Positions 1 through 9,494 of a DNA stretch of 64,000 bases are shown here, one piece after another; position 1 is the stretch's first letter; each line of letters begins with the position of its first letter. Under the pieces are notes generated by a model. It worked only from the letters and a program-made list of their open reading frames with translations, was not told the origin of the DNA and made no database searches. A program made the translations under genes and the position numbers. Source of the stretch: Mucidula mucida (Eukaryota > Basidiomycota > Agaricomycetes > Agaricales > Physalacriaceae); contig JADNYV010000001.1 of NCBI GenBank assembly GCA_015501055.1, positions 1,984,001 to 2,048,000 on the forward strand, read 5' to 3'.

Positions 1-626
1 AGTTTTGCGCCCTCCCAGACGAAGCGAAAGTCGTAGGGGAGCTGCATACCCGTCATACCGACTCCAGCCTGTCATCATGTCGTTATTGACAACAAACGCT
101 ATAATGGTAAGTTACTGACCGCATGCCCGTTAACAGCAGCAATCGTGATCTTTCTGCAATTATATACCGCCAGGGACACTTTCCCGCCGGGCTCTCGGGT
201 CTCTGCTAATATGAGCGCCATCACATGCATGAACATGGTGGTACACACCATATGGCGATCCTTTACCTCCAAGGCCACCCCATCCCGCGTTCAAATCAGC
301 CTATAACAGCACGGTATCAACGCTGAACGTTGAGCACGCGAATCTTGAAAAAGAAACGCACACCAGAGCAATACGCAGGCGCATCAGGCGCAGCCGTAGT
401 GATAACGACGCGCACACGGTCGTCCTGATCTGCAAGCTGGAATACGCGCTCCAGTTCATCTGCGAGCCCAGTGCTGAACGTGTTCCGCCTATTCCAACGT
501 GTTAGCACTAACGAGCACTCGACGCTCCCCGTATACTTACTGCTTCGACCTGTTCAAGGTCACTACTAGGACCGCCCCGTCGAGCGTAGGAATGATCTCT
601 TTAAAGTTGAGTGTTGCGTAGTCCAT
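1..626 (-). CDS. Enoyl-CoA hydratase/isomerase family protein, 3' end cut by window edge
   Basis: The start is the ATG at 626, opening MDYATLNFKEI. A first intron follows LNRSKQ, with a CTAAC branch site, and the next exon gives RNTFSTGLADELERVFQL. Further exons encode SADLNAGWG-like residues, then EPGGKVSLAVYNCRKITIAA with VNGHA, and last AGVGMTGMQLPYDFRFVWEG, which runs off the left edge. These are crotonase-fold signatures: the oxyanion-hole segment around ADL, and the AAVNG...GVGM helix. The family hydrates or isomerises enoyl-CoA during fatty-acid beta-oxidation, commonly in peroxisomes of fungi. The missing C-terminus hides any peroxisomal targeting signal, so hydratase and Delta3,Delta2-isomerase cannot be separated here. 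At least four introns are inferred in about 630 bp. Confidence 0.82.
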
Positions 627-955
627 GTCGGTATGAGTATTACCGGGGTGGATTCGAGATTTATGTACCGGGATCAAACGTAACCGGAGCGGACAGAGGT
701 TGATATGACAGTAGCCTGAGTAAGAGTCAGCTGGCTTTTGACATGGACGAGTCGGAGGAAGGATAATAACGTCAAGCCTTGATGGAGGGAGCGGAATGTC
801 GGGCCGACTGGGGAGTAGTAGGTACACTTACACGCCCAGAATCCAGCAACAAGGTCTTAGGTCCACATGAAAAGTCTGTGTCGTGAAGGTGAGAAAAACA
901 CTACAGCTGCACCACCGAGTGAATAAGAAGAAAAAAATGTTTGTATGAACACGGA

Positions 956-1039
956 CTCTCTGACTGGGAGTCGAACCCAGCTTTCGCGCGGATGACAACA
1001 AATGACAGGCGCGTGTACTAACCGATATACTATCAGAGA
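956..1039 (-). tRNA. tRNA-Asp (GUC) with 12-nt intron
   Basis: On the minus strand the acceptor arms TCTCTGA and TCAGAGA pair, followed by discriminator G. The D-arm is GTAT/GTAC, the anticodon stem CGCGC/GCGCG, and the T-arm CTGGG-TTCGACT-CCCAG. Removing 12 nt after position 37 leaves the seven-base loop CTGTCAC with anticodon GTC and a 72-nt mature product. The exons are identical to the copies at 4277-4367 and 9162-9253; only the intron differs. Confidence 0.93.
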
Positions 1040-1128
1040 TATGGTTTCGCCTTCGATCATCAACCATCACTGGTTCCGCCCATTTCGCACAAAATGTTAT
1101 ACGCCTCTAGACAGATAATTATTTACCC

Positions 1129-2306
1129 TTACGCCAATCCTGCCTTCTTCATCGCGCCCAACATTGCCTCTCCAATCTGCGCCGGGCTGTCCGTCACAAT
1201 CGCGCCCGCCTTTTCAAGGGCAGCCACCTTGTCCTTTGCCGCGCCCTTGCCCCCCGCGATGATCGCGCCCGCATGGCCCATCCGCCGTCCAGGAGGCGCA
1301 GTGCGGCCGGCAATGAACGCGACGACAGGCTTGTTCTTGGTGTTGTAAGCCGCAATGTATTCAGCCGCTTCTTCCTCCATCGAGCCGCCGATTTCTCCAA
1401 TGAGTACGATACCTAGGGAGATATGAGAAAATTTGGGGTAAAGGAGGGGGGCGGAGAACGTTACCCTTGGTGTTGTCGTCTTGCATCAAGACCTTGACAA
1501 CGTCGAGGTGCTGTGTACCCGGGAAAGGGTCCCCACCGATTCCGACGCAGATGGACTGGCCCAAGCCGACTTGTGTAGTTTGCGCGACGGCTTCGTAGGT
1601 GAGTGTCCCTGACCTCGATACGATTCCTGTATACCTTGTCAAGCTTGAGGGAATAGTAAATAGGATGAACACACACCAATATTGCCTGGCATATGAATAT
1701 GGCCCGGCATAATACCCATCTTACACCCAGCGGGGTTAATCACGCCAGGACAATTTGGACCTACTAGACGACTCTTGCTCTGGTTCTTGAGCGCGTTCAT
1801 CACGCGGATCTCGTCCGCCTGGGGGATACCCTCTGTAATAGCGACAATGAGGCCTATCTCGTTCTCGATAGCTTCTATGATGGCATCGGCAGCGGAGGGC
1901 GGCGGCACGTAGAGCACTGTGGCGTCGGGCTGCGCTTCCCGGACGGCTTCACGGACAGAGGCATAGACGGGGAGGCCGAGATGGGTGGTGCCTGCTTTCT
2001 TGGGAGAGACGCCCCCGATGATGCGGGTCCCGTAGGCGAGCGCGGTCGAGGCGTGGAATGTACCCTAGGAGAAAACATGAGCATCCAAAGGTGATTAGAC
2101 TGGAATATACACACAGTTTTGCCTGTAAAGCCCTGTACGAGAACCTTTGTGTCTTTATGTATGAGCAGGTTGGAGATGGTGTCTTCGTAGCTTCGGCGGG
2201 CAGCGGTGTGGCTGAACGTCCGGCGTCCGGCTAGAGTGTGTTAGCGTAGTGGATGATACGCGACACGATACTACGCACCGAGCTTAACGGCTTGAACGCG
2301 ATACAT
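1129..2306 (-). CDS. LSC1: Succinyl-CoA ligase alpha subunit, mitochondrial
   Basis: This is the CoA-binding alpha subunit of the TCA-cycle enzyme that converts succinyl-CoA to succinate with NTP formation in the mitochondrial matrix. The start at 2306 ([10 protein letters not shown]) fits a targeting presequence, and the mature part begins near [14 protein letters not shown]. Family blocks follow in order: a TGKT/GTFHAS region, [86 protein letters not shown] and [30 protein letters not shown] near the end holds the phosphorylated active-site histidine. Several short introns interrupt it, and the stop is TAA at 1129. Length and block order match the family, so confidence is high; exact exon ends are approximate. 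Confidence 0.93.
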
Positions 2307-2780
2307 GATTTGTGGCGTGGCGGGTGGTAAAGACAACACCCGGGATAGCCCTCGAGTGTTGGTGACTATTTGGCTGTGACGTCTTGACGCGTTTCCGCTG
2401 GATTTTCAGCATGGCGCGCCGTTGACGGGCAGCAATTGCGCGGACGGCGCCCCGTTTGTATTCCGTTGCGCAAATTCTAGACTTGCTGCTCGTGGGAACC
2501 CCTCGCTCATTTTTTGGTCGCGGTATCAGGTTAAACCAATCGATTGTGAGTTATTAGTACGCGTCAACAACTCTTCGACCTATCTATCGCCGACCTGCGA
2601 TAGTAAAAATGCGCCACATATTTCACGCGGAAGCCTACTAAATCAAACGCGCTCAAGTCGAAATAGTGCCAAACGTCTGTGTACAACAGATTAGCAGCTG
2701 GGTGTCATAGCAGTCATGCCGGAAAATGCCGGAAAGTCGCGTTACCTCACGTCACGGCCACATTTTTGCTCAGCGCCGTC
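2307..2780. other. Intergenic, no gene seen
   Basis: This is the shared upstream region of the divergent LSC1 and bS16m genes, about 470 bp. I see no conserved coding segment, tRNA or repeat in it. Open frames here lack recognisable protein character. Confidence 0.5.
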
Positions 2781-4183
2781 ATGCCCATCCGGCTGCGGTT
2801 TGCCCTCCACGGGACGCGCAACAACCGCATCTTCCACCTCGTCGCCATAAACTCACGCCACGCCCGCAACGCCGCCCCCGCCGAGCTACTCGGCATCTAC
2901 GACCCGCGCCTTCCCGCCACTATACACCCAGACGGCACGCGCCGCACCCCCAATACTTACAACATCAAACAGAACCCGGCAAAGACCATCAGATGGAGTG
3001 TCGACAGAATTCGCTACTGGCTTTCCGTTGGCGCAGTTCCGACTAAGAGTGTAGCCCATCTGTTGGAAGCTGGAGGCATTTTGGGACAAGCTGGAAAGAG
3101 AATTGTCCCAGAGGGTGTCTCGATACACGCCTTGAATACGAGGTGTAGTCGCTGTGGCGGAAAAGGTCATGCCGTGCGTGACTGTGAACAGCCGCCGGAA
3201 AAGATCACACTCAAAGTATGTATCCGGTTCTTTGGTGTACATGTGCTAACATGGACTACAGCAATCGCCGCCTCCAAAGCCAAAGGTGGAGAAGAAACAG
3301 GTGGAGAAAAAGGTACAGAAAAAGGTGGAGAGAAAAGAGCCTACGGTACGTGTGTTCCCATCTCGTATACCCATACCAACACCCCCACAGGGCGCATTCG
3401 CCGACCTCCTCAAAGCATCCCGCGAATTCGCTGCCTCATCCTCTACTCCCCTCCCCGTCATACAAGACCTCACCACCAAACCCTCTCCTCCCCCCAAAAA
3501 GCACAAATCCCTCCTCGGCGACATTGTCCCTCCCAGCCGCTCCCCCCTCGCCGGGTACACCATCGACTCCCTCGCCACCATGTCCGAAGACGAGGTCACC
3601 ATCCTCTTCACATTTTGGGAAGAGTGGGAGAACGCCCGCCTCGCCCGCATCCGCGCACGCCGCGAGTTCGAGCAGTCTCGGGACGACATGGACGATAACC
3701 TGAGAACCGCCCTCCAGCGAGAGTGGGACGCGATGGGCCCAGAGCCAGATATTCTTGGCTATAATGACCTGCCAGATGACAGTGATAGGTTTGCCGCCGA
3801 GCACGAGAGTGAGAGGTATGCGTTGTATCACAAAAAGGTTAGTGTTTCCCTAAACCTTATGATTGGTTCGACTGATGATGATGTGTGTGTAGGATATTGA
3901 GCGTGAATTCGAGAAAATACGCGATCACACGATACCCGCGGACAAGTTTGTGCCTAGCACCATGAGCAGCGACCAAGTCAAGAAACTACAGGACGACTGG
4001 GAGAAACAACGCGCCGCAAAGTTTCTCGAAGAGAAGGTCAACGCTTTCAAGGCCAAGCCCGACTTGGTCGAGCCTGCGGACTTGGAAGCCCTCTTCAGAG
4101 ATGTAAAGAGCGATGTCGATTTGGAAAGAGAAAAGGAGTTTGTTCTGGCGCAGGTGGCAAAGGGGAAGAACTTGACGGGGTGA
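2781..4183 (+). CDS. Mitochondrial ribosomal protein bS16m with zinc knuckle and long C-terminal extension
   Basis: The start is ATG 2781 (MPIRLRFALHGTRNNRIFHL). Residues 1-100 match bacterial-type S16: NRIFHLVAINSR, ELLGIYDPR, DRIRYWLSVGAVPT, VAHLLEAGGIL. S16 binds small-subunit rRNA, here presumably in the mitoribosome. Near residue 126 lies CSRCGGKGHAVRDC, a CX2CX4HX4C zinc knuckle. Two introns (3216-3261, 3838-3892) connect exons summing to 434 codons including the stop. The rest is a KxEKKxEKK basic stretch, a Pro/Ser-rich linker (SPPPKKHKSLLGD) and a charged helical domain ending VAQVAKGKNLTG-like. Bacterial S16 is about 80-90 residues, so three quarters of this protein is extension. 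A further 45-nt in-frame intron near 3345-3389 is possible. The S16 call is firm; the role of the extension is unknown. Confidence 0.87.
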
Positions 4184-4276
4184 TCTTTACAACTTGGATA
4201 GAGTAGCGTTCTGATTCGATGTGAGAGTTTTTTGTGTTTTGAATGATCGAGTAAGTTCGGTGGGTACGTAAGAACG

Positions 4277-4367
4277 TCTCTGATAGTATATCGGTTAGTA
4301 CACGCGCCTGTCATTCATACTTCTTCGGCCGTCGCGCGAAAGCTGGGTTCGACTCCCAGTCAGAGAG
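4277..4367 (+). tRNA. tRNA-Asp (GUC) with 19-nt intron
   Basis: The mature sequence is identical to the copies on the minus strand at 956-1039 and 9162-9253. Acceptor TCTCTGA pairs with TCAGAGA, discriminator is G, anticodon stem is CGCGC/GCGCG. Removing 19 nt after position 37 restores the loop CTGTCAC and a 72-nt product. It lies about 90 bp downstream of the bS16m stop codon. Confidence 0.93.
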
Positions 4368-4469
4368 TTGATTTGATAATTGAGCTTTTTCTCGTGTGGC
4401 GCAATGCCCGAGAGCCCATTCAATACTATATGTTGAATAGGGTCGTGGGAAAAAATCTCCGGTATTTTT

Positions 4470-4790
4470 ACCACCCCCTCCCGGAGGCCCTGGTTTTTTA
4501 CCGGTATTAAACCTTTTTTTACCTAGCACATGACAAAATCATGTGATCTGCGCCACATTTCTTTCCTCAGCCACATCTTGTACAGTAAAGGCCTCCACTA
4601 CAAAGTGCTTCTGCAGTAAGTTTTACTATGTAATGGCAGCTGACTAGACAATATGCTTTGATTTATATGTGGGTTCAGACACCACATGCTTGCATAGGAC
4701 AAGGACGAGGCGGGGTCACATGATAAAGTCATGTGCAGGTAAATTACCTACCCTCCGGACCCCCTGGGTTTATTACCGGTAAGAAACTGG
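4470..4790. repeat. Symmetric inverted-repeat element, candidate MITE or structured non-coding element
   Basis: A 16-nt sequence at 4498-4513 (TTACCGGTATTAAACC) recurs inverted at 4767-4782 with one mismatch. Inside it sit two near-identical palindromes, 4527-4545 and 4717-4735, each CACATGA-5 nt-TCATGTG. C-rich blocks beside them (4470-4513 and 4746-4790) also resemble each other in direct orientation. No open frame spans it. The nested symmetry suggests a non-autonomous transposon-like element or a recombination-derived structure. No target-site duplication was confirmed. Confidence 0.45.
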
Positions 4791-5394
4791 TAAATTAACT
4801 GCTCAAAACCGAGATGTACTAAAACCTAGGTTCATTCCACAGCCCTAGTTTCGATACCGTATCAATACTGTTACTTAGTAACTGCAGTAGGGTTTACTTC
4901 ACCACCATGGTCCATAAGCCTCCAGCTCTCTGCTACTGCAGGGCCAAATTATGGAAGACCATTTGTCCTGGCATTTCCATTGCCTCCACCTTGACATGAC
5001 CGTATTTACTACTTACTTACTGCGGCGGCGCCTCGAGTTAAGATCGATTTCTCAGTTTTCACAAAATATTTCTACTTATCATGTTCGCCGCCACAGGGTT
5101 TGTTTGCAGTCTCCAAGTTCTCCTTTCTCACTGCATCAACCGTCAATGGTAAATTCTCACTCTGTCCCGCATTTTACTTGTTGAAGCCTGCGGAATAAGT
5201 ACCATTCCTAAAGCATCCACTGAGACCATGCACCATAGGAACATCTAGCACGAGGCCGTAGAATATGACGATGAACCAGAACACGAGAAATCCCATTTTT
5301 GAAACACAAACACAAGTAAGTAACCACCCCCCCAAAAAAAAAAAAACGCCAAGCATGAACGGAAAGCCTCAACCCCCCCGGTCACATACTCCTA
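4791..5394. other. Intergenic, no gene seen
   Basis: This stretch follows the inverted-repeat element and reaches the 3' end of the secreted-protein gene. It contains a 5327-5346 run of C then A (about 8 C and 13 A). I see no coding or RNA gene in it. Confidence 0.45.
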
Positions 5395-6208
5395 CTACTT
5401 CTTGCAATACCCAGCACTCTCCGTGATAAAGTTGATAGACCCATCGGGCTGCGTCTGCCCGCCACAGTTGTCCGCATCCTTCTCATCGTGGCACTTGCTA
5501 AACAGCGCACAAGTCAGCTGGGTGCTGCCGTCCTATATGATAGTGTCGTCAGAATGGCCAAAGTTGAAAGATGTATGTATGTTACCTTGGCGTTATTATC
5601 GTGGTACGCTTTCAAATTTTAACGTTCGTCAGGACAAGATCAAGTGACGAAGCTCACTATTGAAAAACCCACACCCATCGACGCTCGTGCACATGGTCTC
5701 GCAATCTACATAGTAGACGTTGAGCGGCATTCATCATTGATTGAAGACGAGCAAGACGAACCATCAACAGTATCAACGAGCCCGTACGTCAGATAATCGC
5801 CGTCCGACTGCACCGCACACGTCCCGTTCGTGAAGATCGGCGTCCACGGGTTCGACGGGTGGTGCGGCGGCGGCTTGGGGCAGTGAAGGCACAGCGGGAG
5901 GAGGTCCAGGAGCTTGCAGATCAGCTACGAATCCAAAGCGCGTCAGCCATATACCGTATATGCCATGCGCGTCTACGTACGCCATCTTTGAGCCACCGAC
6001 AAATGTTCTTGAGCGTGTCGGGGTGGTCGCCGTAGTACCACCCGGGCTTGCAGCCCTTCTTCCACGGCGGGATCGGCGCGCCGTAGTGGTTGCCGAGGGA
6101 CAGCTGGCCGCTGAGCGCCACGGAAAGCGTCGCGTCGCTCGACGCGGTGGACGCCCACGCGGTGCTGGCAGTCGCAAGGGTAGCGGTGAGGATGGCGAAG
6201 AAGCGCAT
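5395..6208 (-). CDS. Small secreted cysteine-rich protein (PAN/apple-like C-terminal half)
   Basis: The start at 6208 gives MRFFAILTATLATASTAWAS, a typical signal peptide with cleavage after Ala/Ser. About 200 residues are assembled from five exons. The N-terminal half has KKGCKPGWYYGDHP and LICKLLDLLPLCLHCPKPPP. The C-terminal half reads NGTCAVQSDGDYLTYGLVDT, then DCETMCTSVDGCGFFNSY, HDNNAKDGSTQLTCALFSKC, GGQTQPDGSINF and ITESAGYCKK before TAG at 5395. The pattern DCExxC...GCxFFNSYH...TCxLFSxC resembles PAN/apple-type extracellular modules found in many basidiomycete secreted proteins. Probably extracellular or wall-associated; the ligand is unknown. Splice sites are standard except one GTTCGT donor that I inferred from phase. 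Confidence 0.72.
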
Positions 6209-6289
6209 TTTCTTTTCTGGAGTGGACTAGGATAGTCAAAAAGTGGATGTTTCGAGACGATGGAGAATGAGAGTCTTCAAAGCAGTAGC

Positions 6290-6296
6290 TTTTATA
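6290..6296 (-). promoter_or_regulatory. TATA box of the secreted-protein gene
   Basis: The minus strand reads TATAAAA about 80 bp upstream of the ATG at 6208. Its spacing fits a core promoter in fungi. Confidence 0.55.
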
Positions 6297-7299
6297 CGCG
6301 CGAGCGTCCACCGCCCATCACGAAAAGTTGGTTAGGAACCACCACGTCGGAGATGGAGGGCTGTCAGGGGACTCAATGAGATCGTAACGCGGTGAATGTC
6401 TAGCGCCTGCATGTGTGCGCCCTGGCCTTGATGTACAGCACGCCGGTGTTCGCCAGTGATAATCAGTATACAGCGAAGAAGAACGTAAACTGTACGTAGA
6501 GTACCACCTTAGCTTCGTGTAGGTAAAGCGGTCCTAAAGACTTGCGTGCAAAGACCAACCCAGAATGCGTGACTCGGAGAGGGAGCGGCGCGTTGAAAAT
6601 GTGAGAACGAGTCGGACGGCTGACACATCACATCTGTCAGTCGTCTGTGAGGTAACATATGTACGGCGAGGCCAGGCCTATCCAGGAATTCAAGAGAGCT
6701 TCGCGGGTGTAGGAAGAGACGCTTGCCATGTCAAGCCTAAAACTCCCCCAATAGTTGCATGTTAATAATTGTAGCTCCCCAGTCTACGAGTGTCTTCCCT
6801 GTGGTAAACGTGTACGAGCAAACTGCAACAGCATGTTCCAACAAAACGAAAGCGCCGCCGGTATAACAATAGGCAGGCAGGTTGAAAGACTCGAGTCACT
6901 GTCGCCGACGAATTGTTTGAGAGTTACGGTAGACGTACATCTTGTACGGTCCCCTGTGCCTGCATTAATGAACCGGGTTCAGAAGAGAAGGTGCCGCGAC
7001 TCTCGAGGAACGTTCTTCCCCAATGCAAATCGTACGATGCGGTCCAAGTTTAGAATATGGGCGTGTATGATATGATGAAAAGGCCGAGCTATGCAGATGT
7101 ACGTGCTGAATTGTGTTCACTGTTTTTCGGGGTCCTCTAGACACAGAGAAGTCTTCTACCTTCATTTCGTCCTGACAGAGTTTATAGTCTAGACCAATGT
7201 GATATGACTGGGGGTGAGCAGCGTAACAAGTCAGCCTAGATGTTGTTGTTGTCGTTACTTCGTGAAGCATGAGAGCTAGCACCGATGGATGTGCACTTG
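6297..7299. other. Intergenic, no gene seen
   Basis: About 1 kb lies between the TATA box of the secreted-protein gene and the 3' end of the ACBP/ankyrin gene. Open frames here are short and show no family motif or plausible splice chain. No tRNA or repeat recognised. Confidence 0.45.
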
Positions 7300-8045
7300 T
7301 CATTGTGGATTTAACAGCTGTACAACCTCCTCATGGCCCAGCTCGGTTGCAACATCAAGCGGGGTCATCCCATCTTGGTCCTACAATCTTCAAGCTTCAA
7401 GTACAGCAATTCGCGGGATGACATACCTTGACATCAACCCTTGCCCCTCGTTCAATAAGCCTCTTGACCGCCACAGCATCTCCCCGGTCGGCGGCGCGGT
7501 GTAATGGTGTATAGCCCTTCACAATAAAGATTACATCAGGGCAGCGCGCGAGATGGGGGAAAACAACTACATACATATTCATCTATCGCGTTTACATCCC
7601 CATCCCCATCCTCTTTATCTGGAGTATCATCAAGGCCATCAGGCCGACGCATAGTGCTCACAGAAACGCCAAATCCCGCGCCTTTGGATGCGCTCGTTGA
7701 CGGTTCCGAGCTATCCAGATTATCCCAGTCGATAATATCCTCCTCCTGCTCCTCTTTCGCAATACTGAAAGAAGGCCCAGGCCACCCCAGCCCCCTCGCA
7801 ATGCGCATGTACCTCTCCTGCGCCTCCTTCTCATCTATATCCGTGCCTCCCAGTTGATCCCAGGCATCCCACTTGGCGCGCCCCGTCCAATCCAAGAGTC
7901 CCGGACGCGTTGTTGTAGGTTTCGGCCCGGACGTGACGTATTTGTAGAGCGCGTAGAGTTCTAGTTTTGTTTGTGTGGATGGAGATGGGGAGGGGGACGA
8001 AGAAGCGAGGTATGCTGCAGCGGAGTTGAAGGCGTCCGAGCTCAT
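7300..8045 (-). CDS. Acyl-CoA-binding protein with C-terminal ankyrin repeats (ACBD6-like)
   Basis: The start at 8045 gives [16 protein letters not shown]. Residues 5-90 form an ACBP domain: [15 protein letters not shown], then [19 protein letters not shown], with the conserved YxxYK and KWxAW acyl-CoA contacts. An acidic linker ([14 protein letters not shown]) follows, then ankyrin repeats across two introns: [20 protein letters not shown] and [20 protein letters not shown]. The stop TGA is at 7300. ACBD6-type proteins bind long-chain acyl-CoA and shuttle it to lipid enzymes; the ankyrin part binds partners. It starts 75 bp from the divergent LSM5 ATG, so the two probably share a promoter. 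Confidence 0.87.
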
Positions 8046-8120
8046 GTTATGGTGAAAAGAAAGCCACGATCGGTACCCTCGATCAACAACAGCTTGCTTG
8101 TCTCTCACCACCATCACATC

Positions 8121-8578
8121 ATGGCCTCGCAAATCCTCCCCCTCGAGCTCATCGATCGCTGCATCGGCTCGCGCATCTGGGTCATCATGAAGAGCGAGCG
8201 CGAGTTCTCCGGGACGCTCTTGGGGTTCGATGACTTTGTTAGTGCGTCTGCGTAATCCCCGATATTCCAAATGAATTCTCAAGTGTCCCCGTCTCTTGTC
8301 TACTCTCTGCCTCGCATAGACATGGTTCTCGAAGACGTGACGGAATACGAACGCACAGCGACAGGGACGAAGACGACCAAGCTCGCGCAGACGCTCCTCA
8401 ATGGTAACAACATATGTATGGTACGTACTGCGCTCGTTGTGTTTGATCTCATTGCGATGTATCATTCCCTTCCCATGGTCCCACTTATTCGCATTTTTCC
8501 CTGCTCTTCCACCAATCGTCGACTACATGCTCATCATGTCCCTAGCTTGTGCCCGGAAGTAATGGTCCCGACGAGTAG
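8121..8578 (+). CDS. LSM5: U6 snRNA-associated Sm-like protein LSm5
   Basis: The exons join to [20 protein letters not shown], then [46 protein letters not shown] and [14 protein letters not shown]. These match the Sm1 motif (FxGTLxGFDxFVNMVL) and Sm2 motif ([13 protein letters not shown]) of LSm5. The protein is a ring subunit of LSm2-8 (nuclear, binds the U6 snRNA 3' end) and LSm1-7 (cytoplasmic, decapping). The first intron follows GTTA with donor GTGCGT; the second lies between ICM and LVPG and ends CCCTAG. At about 85 residues it is the usual size for the family. Confidence 0.93.
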
Positions 8579-9161
8579 CGTGATGCTCGAACATATTTCA
8601 AAACCCCACGTCATGTCGGAGTCATGGAGTGCAGGAGAAACAATTTGGCCGTCATGCGAAGGAGTTCTGAAGAGACTGGTTCGCAGATGTGTGTACAAAC
8701 TATCATCGATTTTCACACTTAGAGAACCGTCGTCAATATTGAAATCAAGGTGTGATGCCTTTGATTCATTGCTTTCGTGAAAGCCCTTCATATGGTGTTT
8801 TGACGTGTCGTTGTTCTCACCATGTCCCAGTACATATATTCTGACGGGATTGGTTAACAAGTCATAACCAGAACCTACCCCATGCCGGCAGGTTCAGTAT
8901 TGACTAAAACACCTTGATTTACTGCATATTTGAACATTATTGATAGAGTATTGAAAGCCTTGAGGGTGGCATTGAAAGGTTAAAGCGCACCGCTGCGCCA
9001 CATCACGTGCCGCGTACAAACCAGTAACTTTTTACTGCGGTTCTGCTGGGGAAACCATGACTAGACCTGTTACCTGAGGTCCTGGACCTGAGCCTCCTGG
9101 GGCATCCTGCGCCACGCTAATTTCTTCCATGACAAAAAGGAAGAAGTCTTCGCCTGGTTCA
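8579..9161. other. Intergenic, no gene seen
   Basis: About 580 bp separates the LSM5 stop from the third tRNA-Asp. I see no conserved coding sequence. Confidence 0.4.
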
Positions 9162-9253
9162 CTCTCTGACTGGGAGTCGAACCCAGCTTTCGCGCGGCTA
9201 TCATTATCGAATGACATGACAGGCGCGTGTACTAACCGATATACTATCAGAGA
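9162..9253 (-). tRNA. tRNA-Asp (GUC) with 20-nt intron
   Basis: The third copy of the same gene, with exons identical to the other two. The intron after position 37 is 20 nt and can fold on itself around ATCATTATCGAATGA. Removal gives loop CTGTCAC and a 72-nt mature tRNA. Confidence 0.93.
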
Positions 9254-9494
9254 TGAAGTCCATTGCGAACTGTTGTATATTTGACTAGACATACCTCCAA
9301 CTGCCATTATCGTCGACCCACAGAAATGTGGCGGTTTATAATACATTGGCATTGGAATCATAAGTACTTACTTACGTATTTTATATCGTCAGGAATCATT
9401 GTATACGGGTGGGGATAGCTACTTAAACACAAGTCAAAATAACAGACAGAGAAAGTTGAGGGATGTAAGGAGAATACAGTCACGGAGAAATGAT

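Noticed and set aside
3345..3389. Separate gene for the C-terminal part of the S16 protein
   Set aside because: The frame and introns join it smoothly to the S16 exon and no independent promoter or start context stands out.
7536..8465. Long minus-strand frame starting at 8465
   Set aside because: Its upstream half is the antisense shadow of LSM5; the real gene starts at 8045.
956..9253. tRNA-derived SINEs in place of tRNA genes
   Set aside because: All arms pair fully, exons are identical, and no SINE body or poly-A tail follows.
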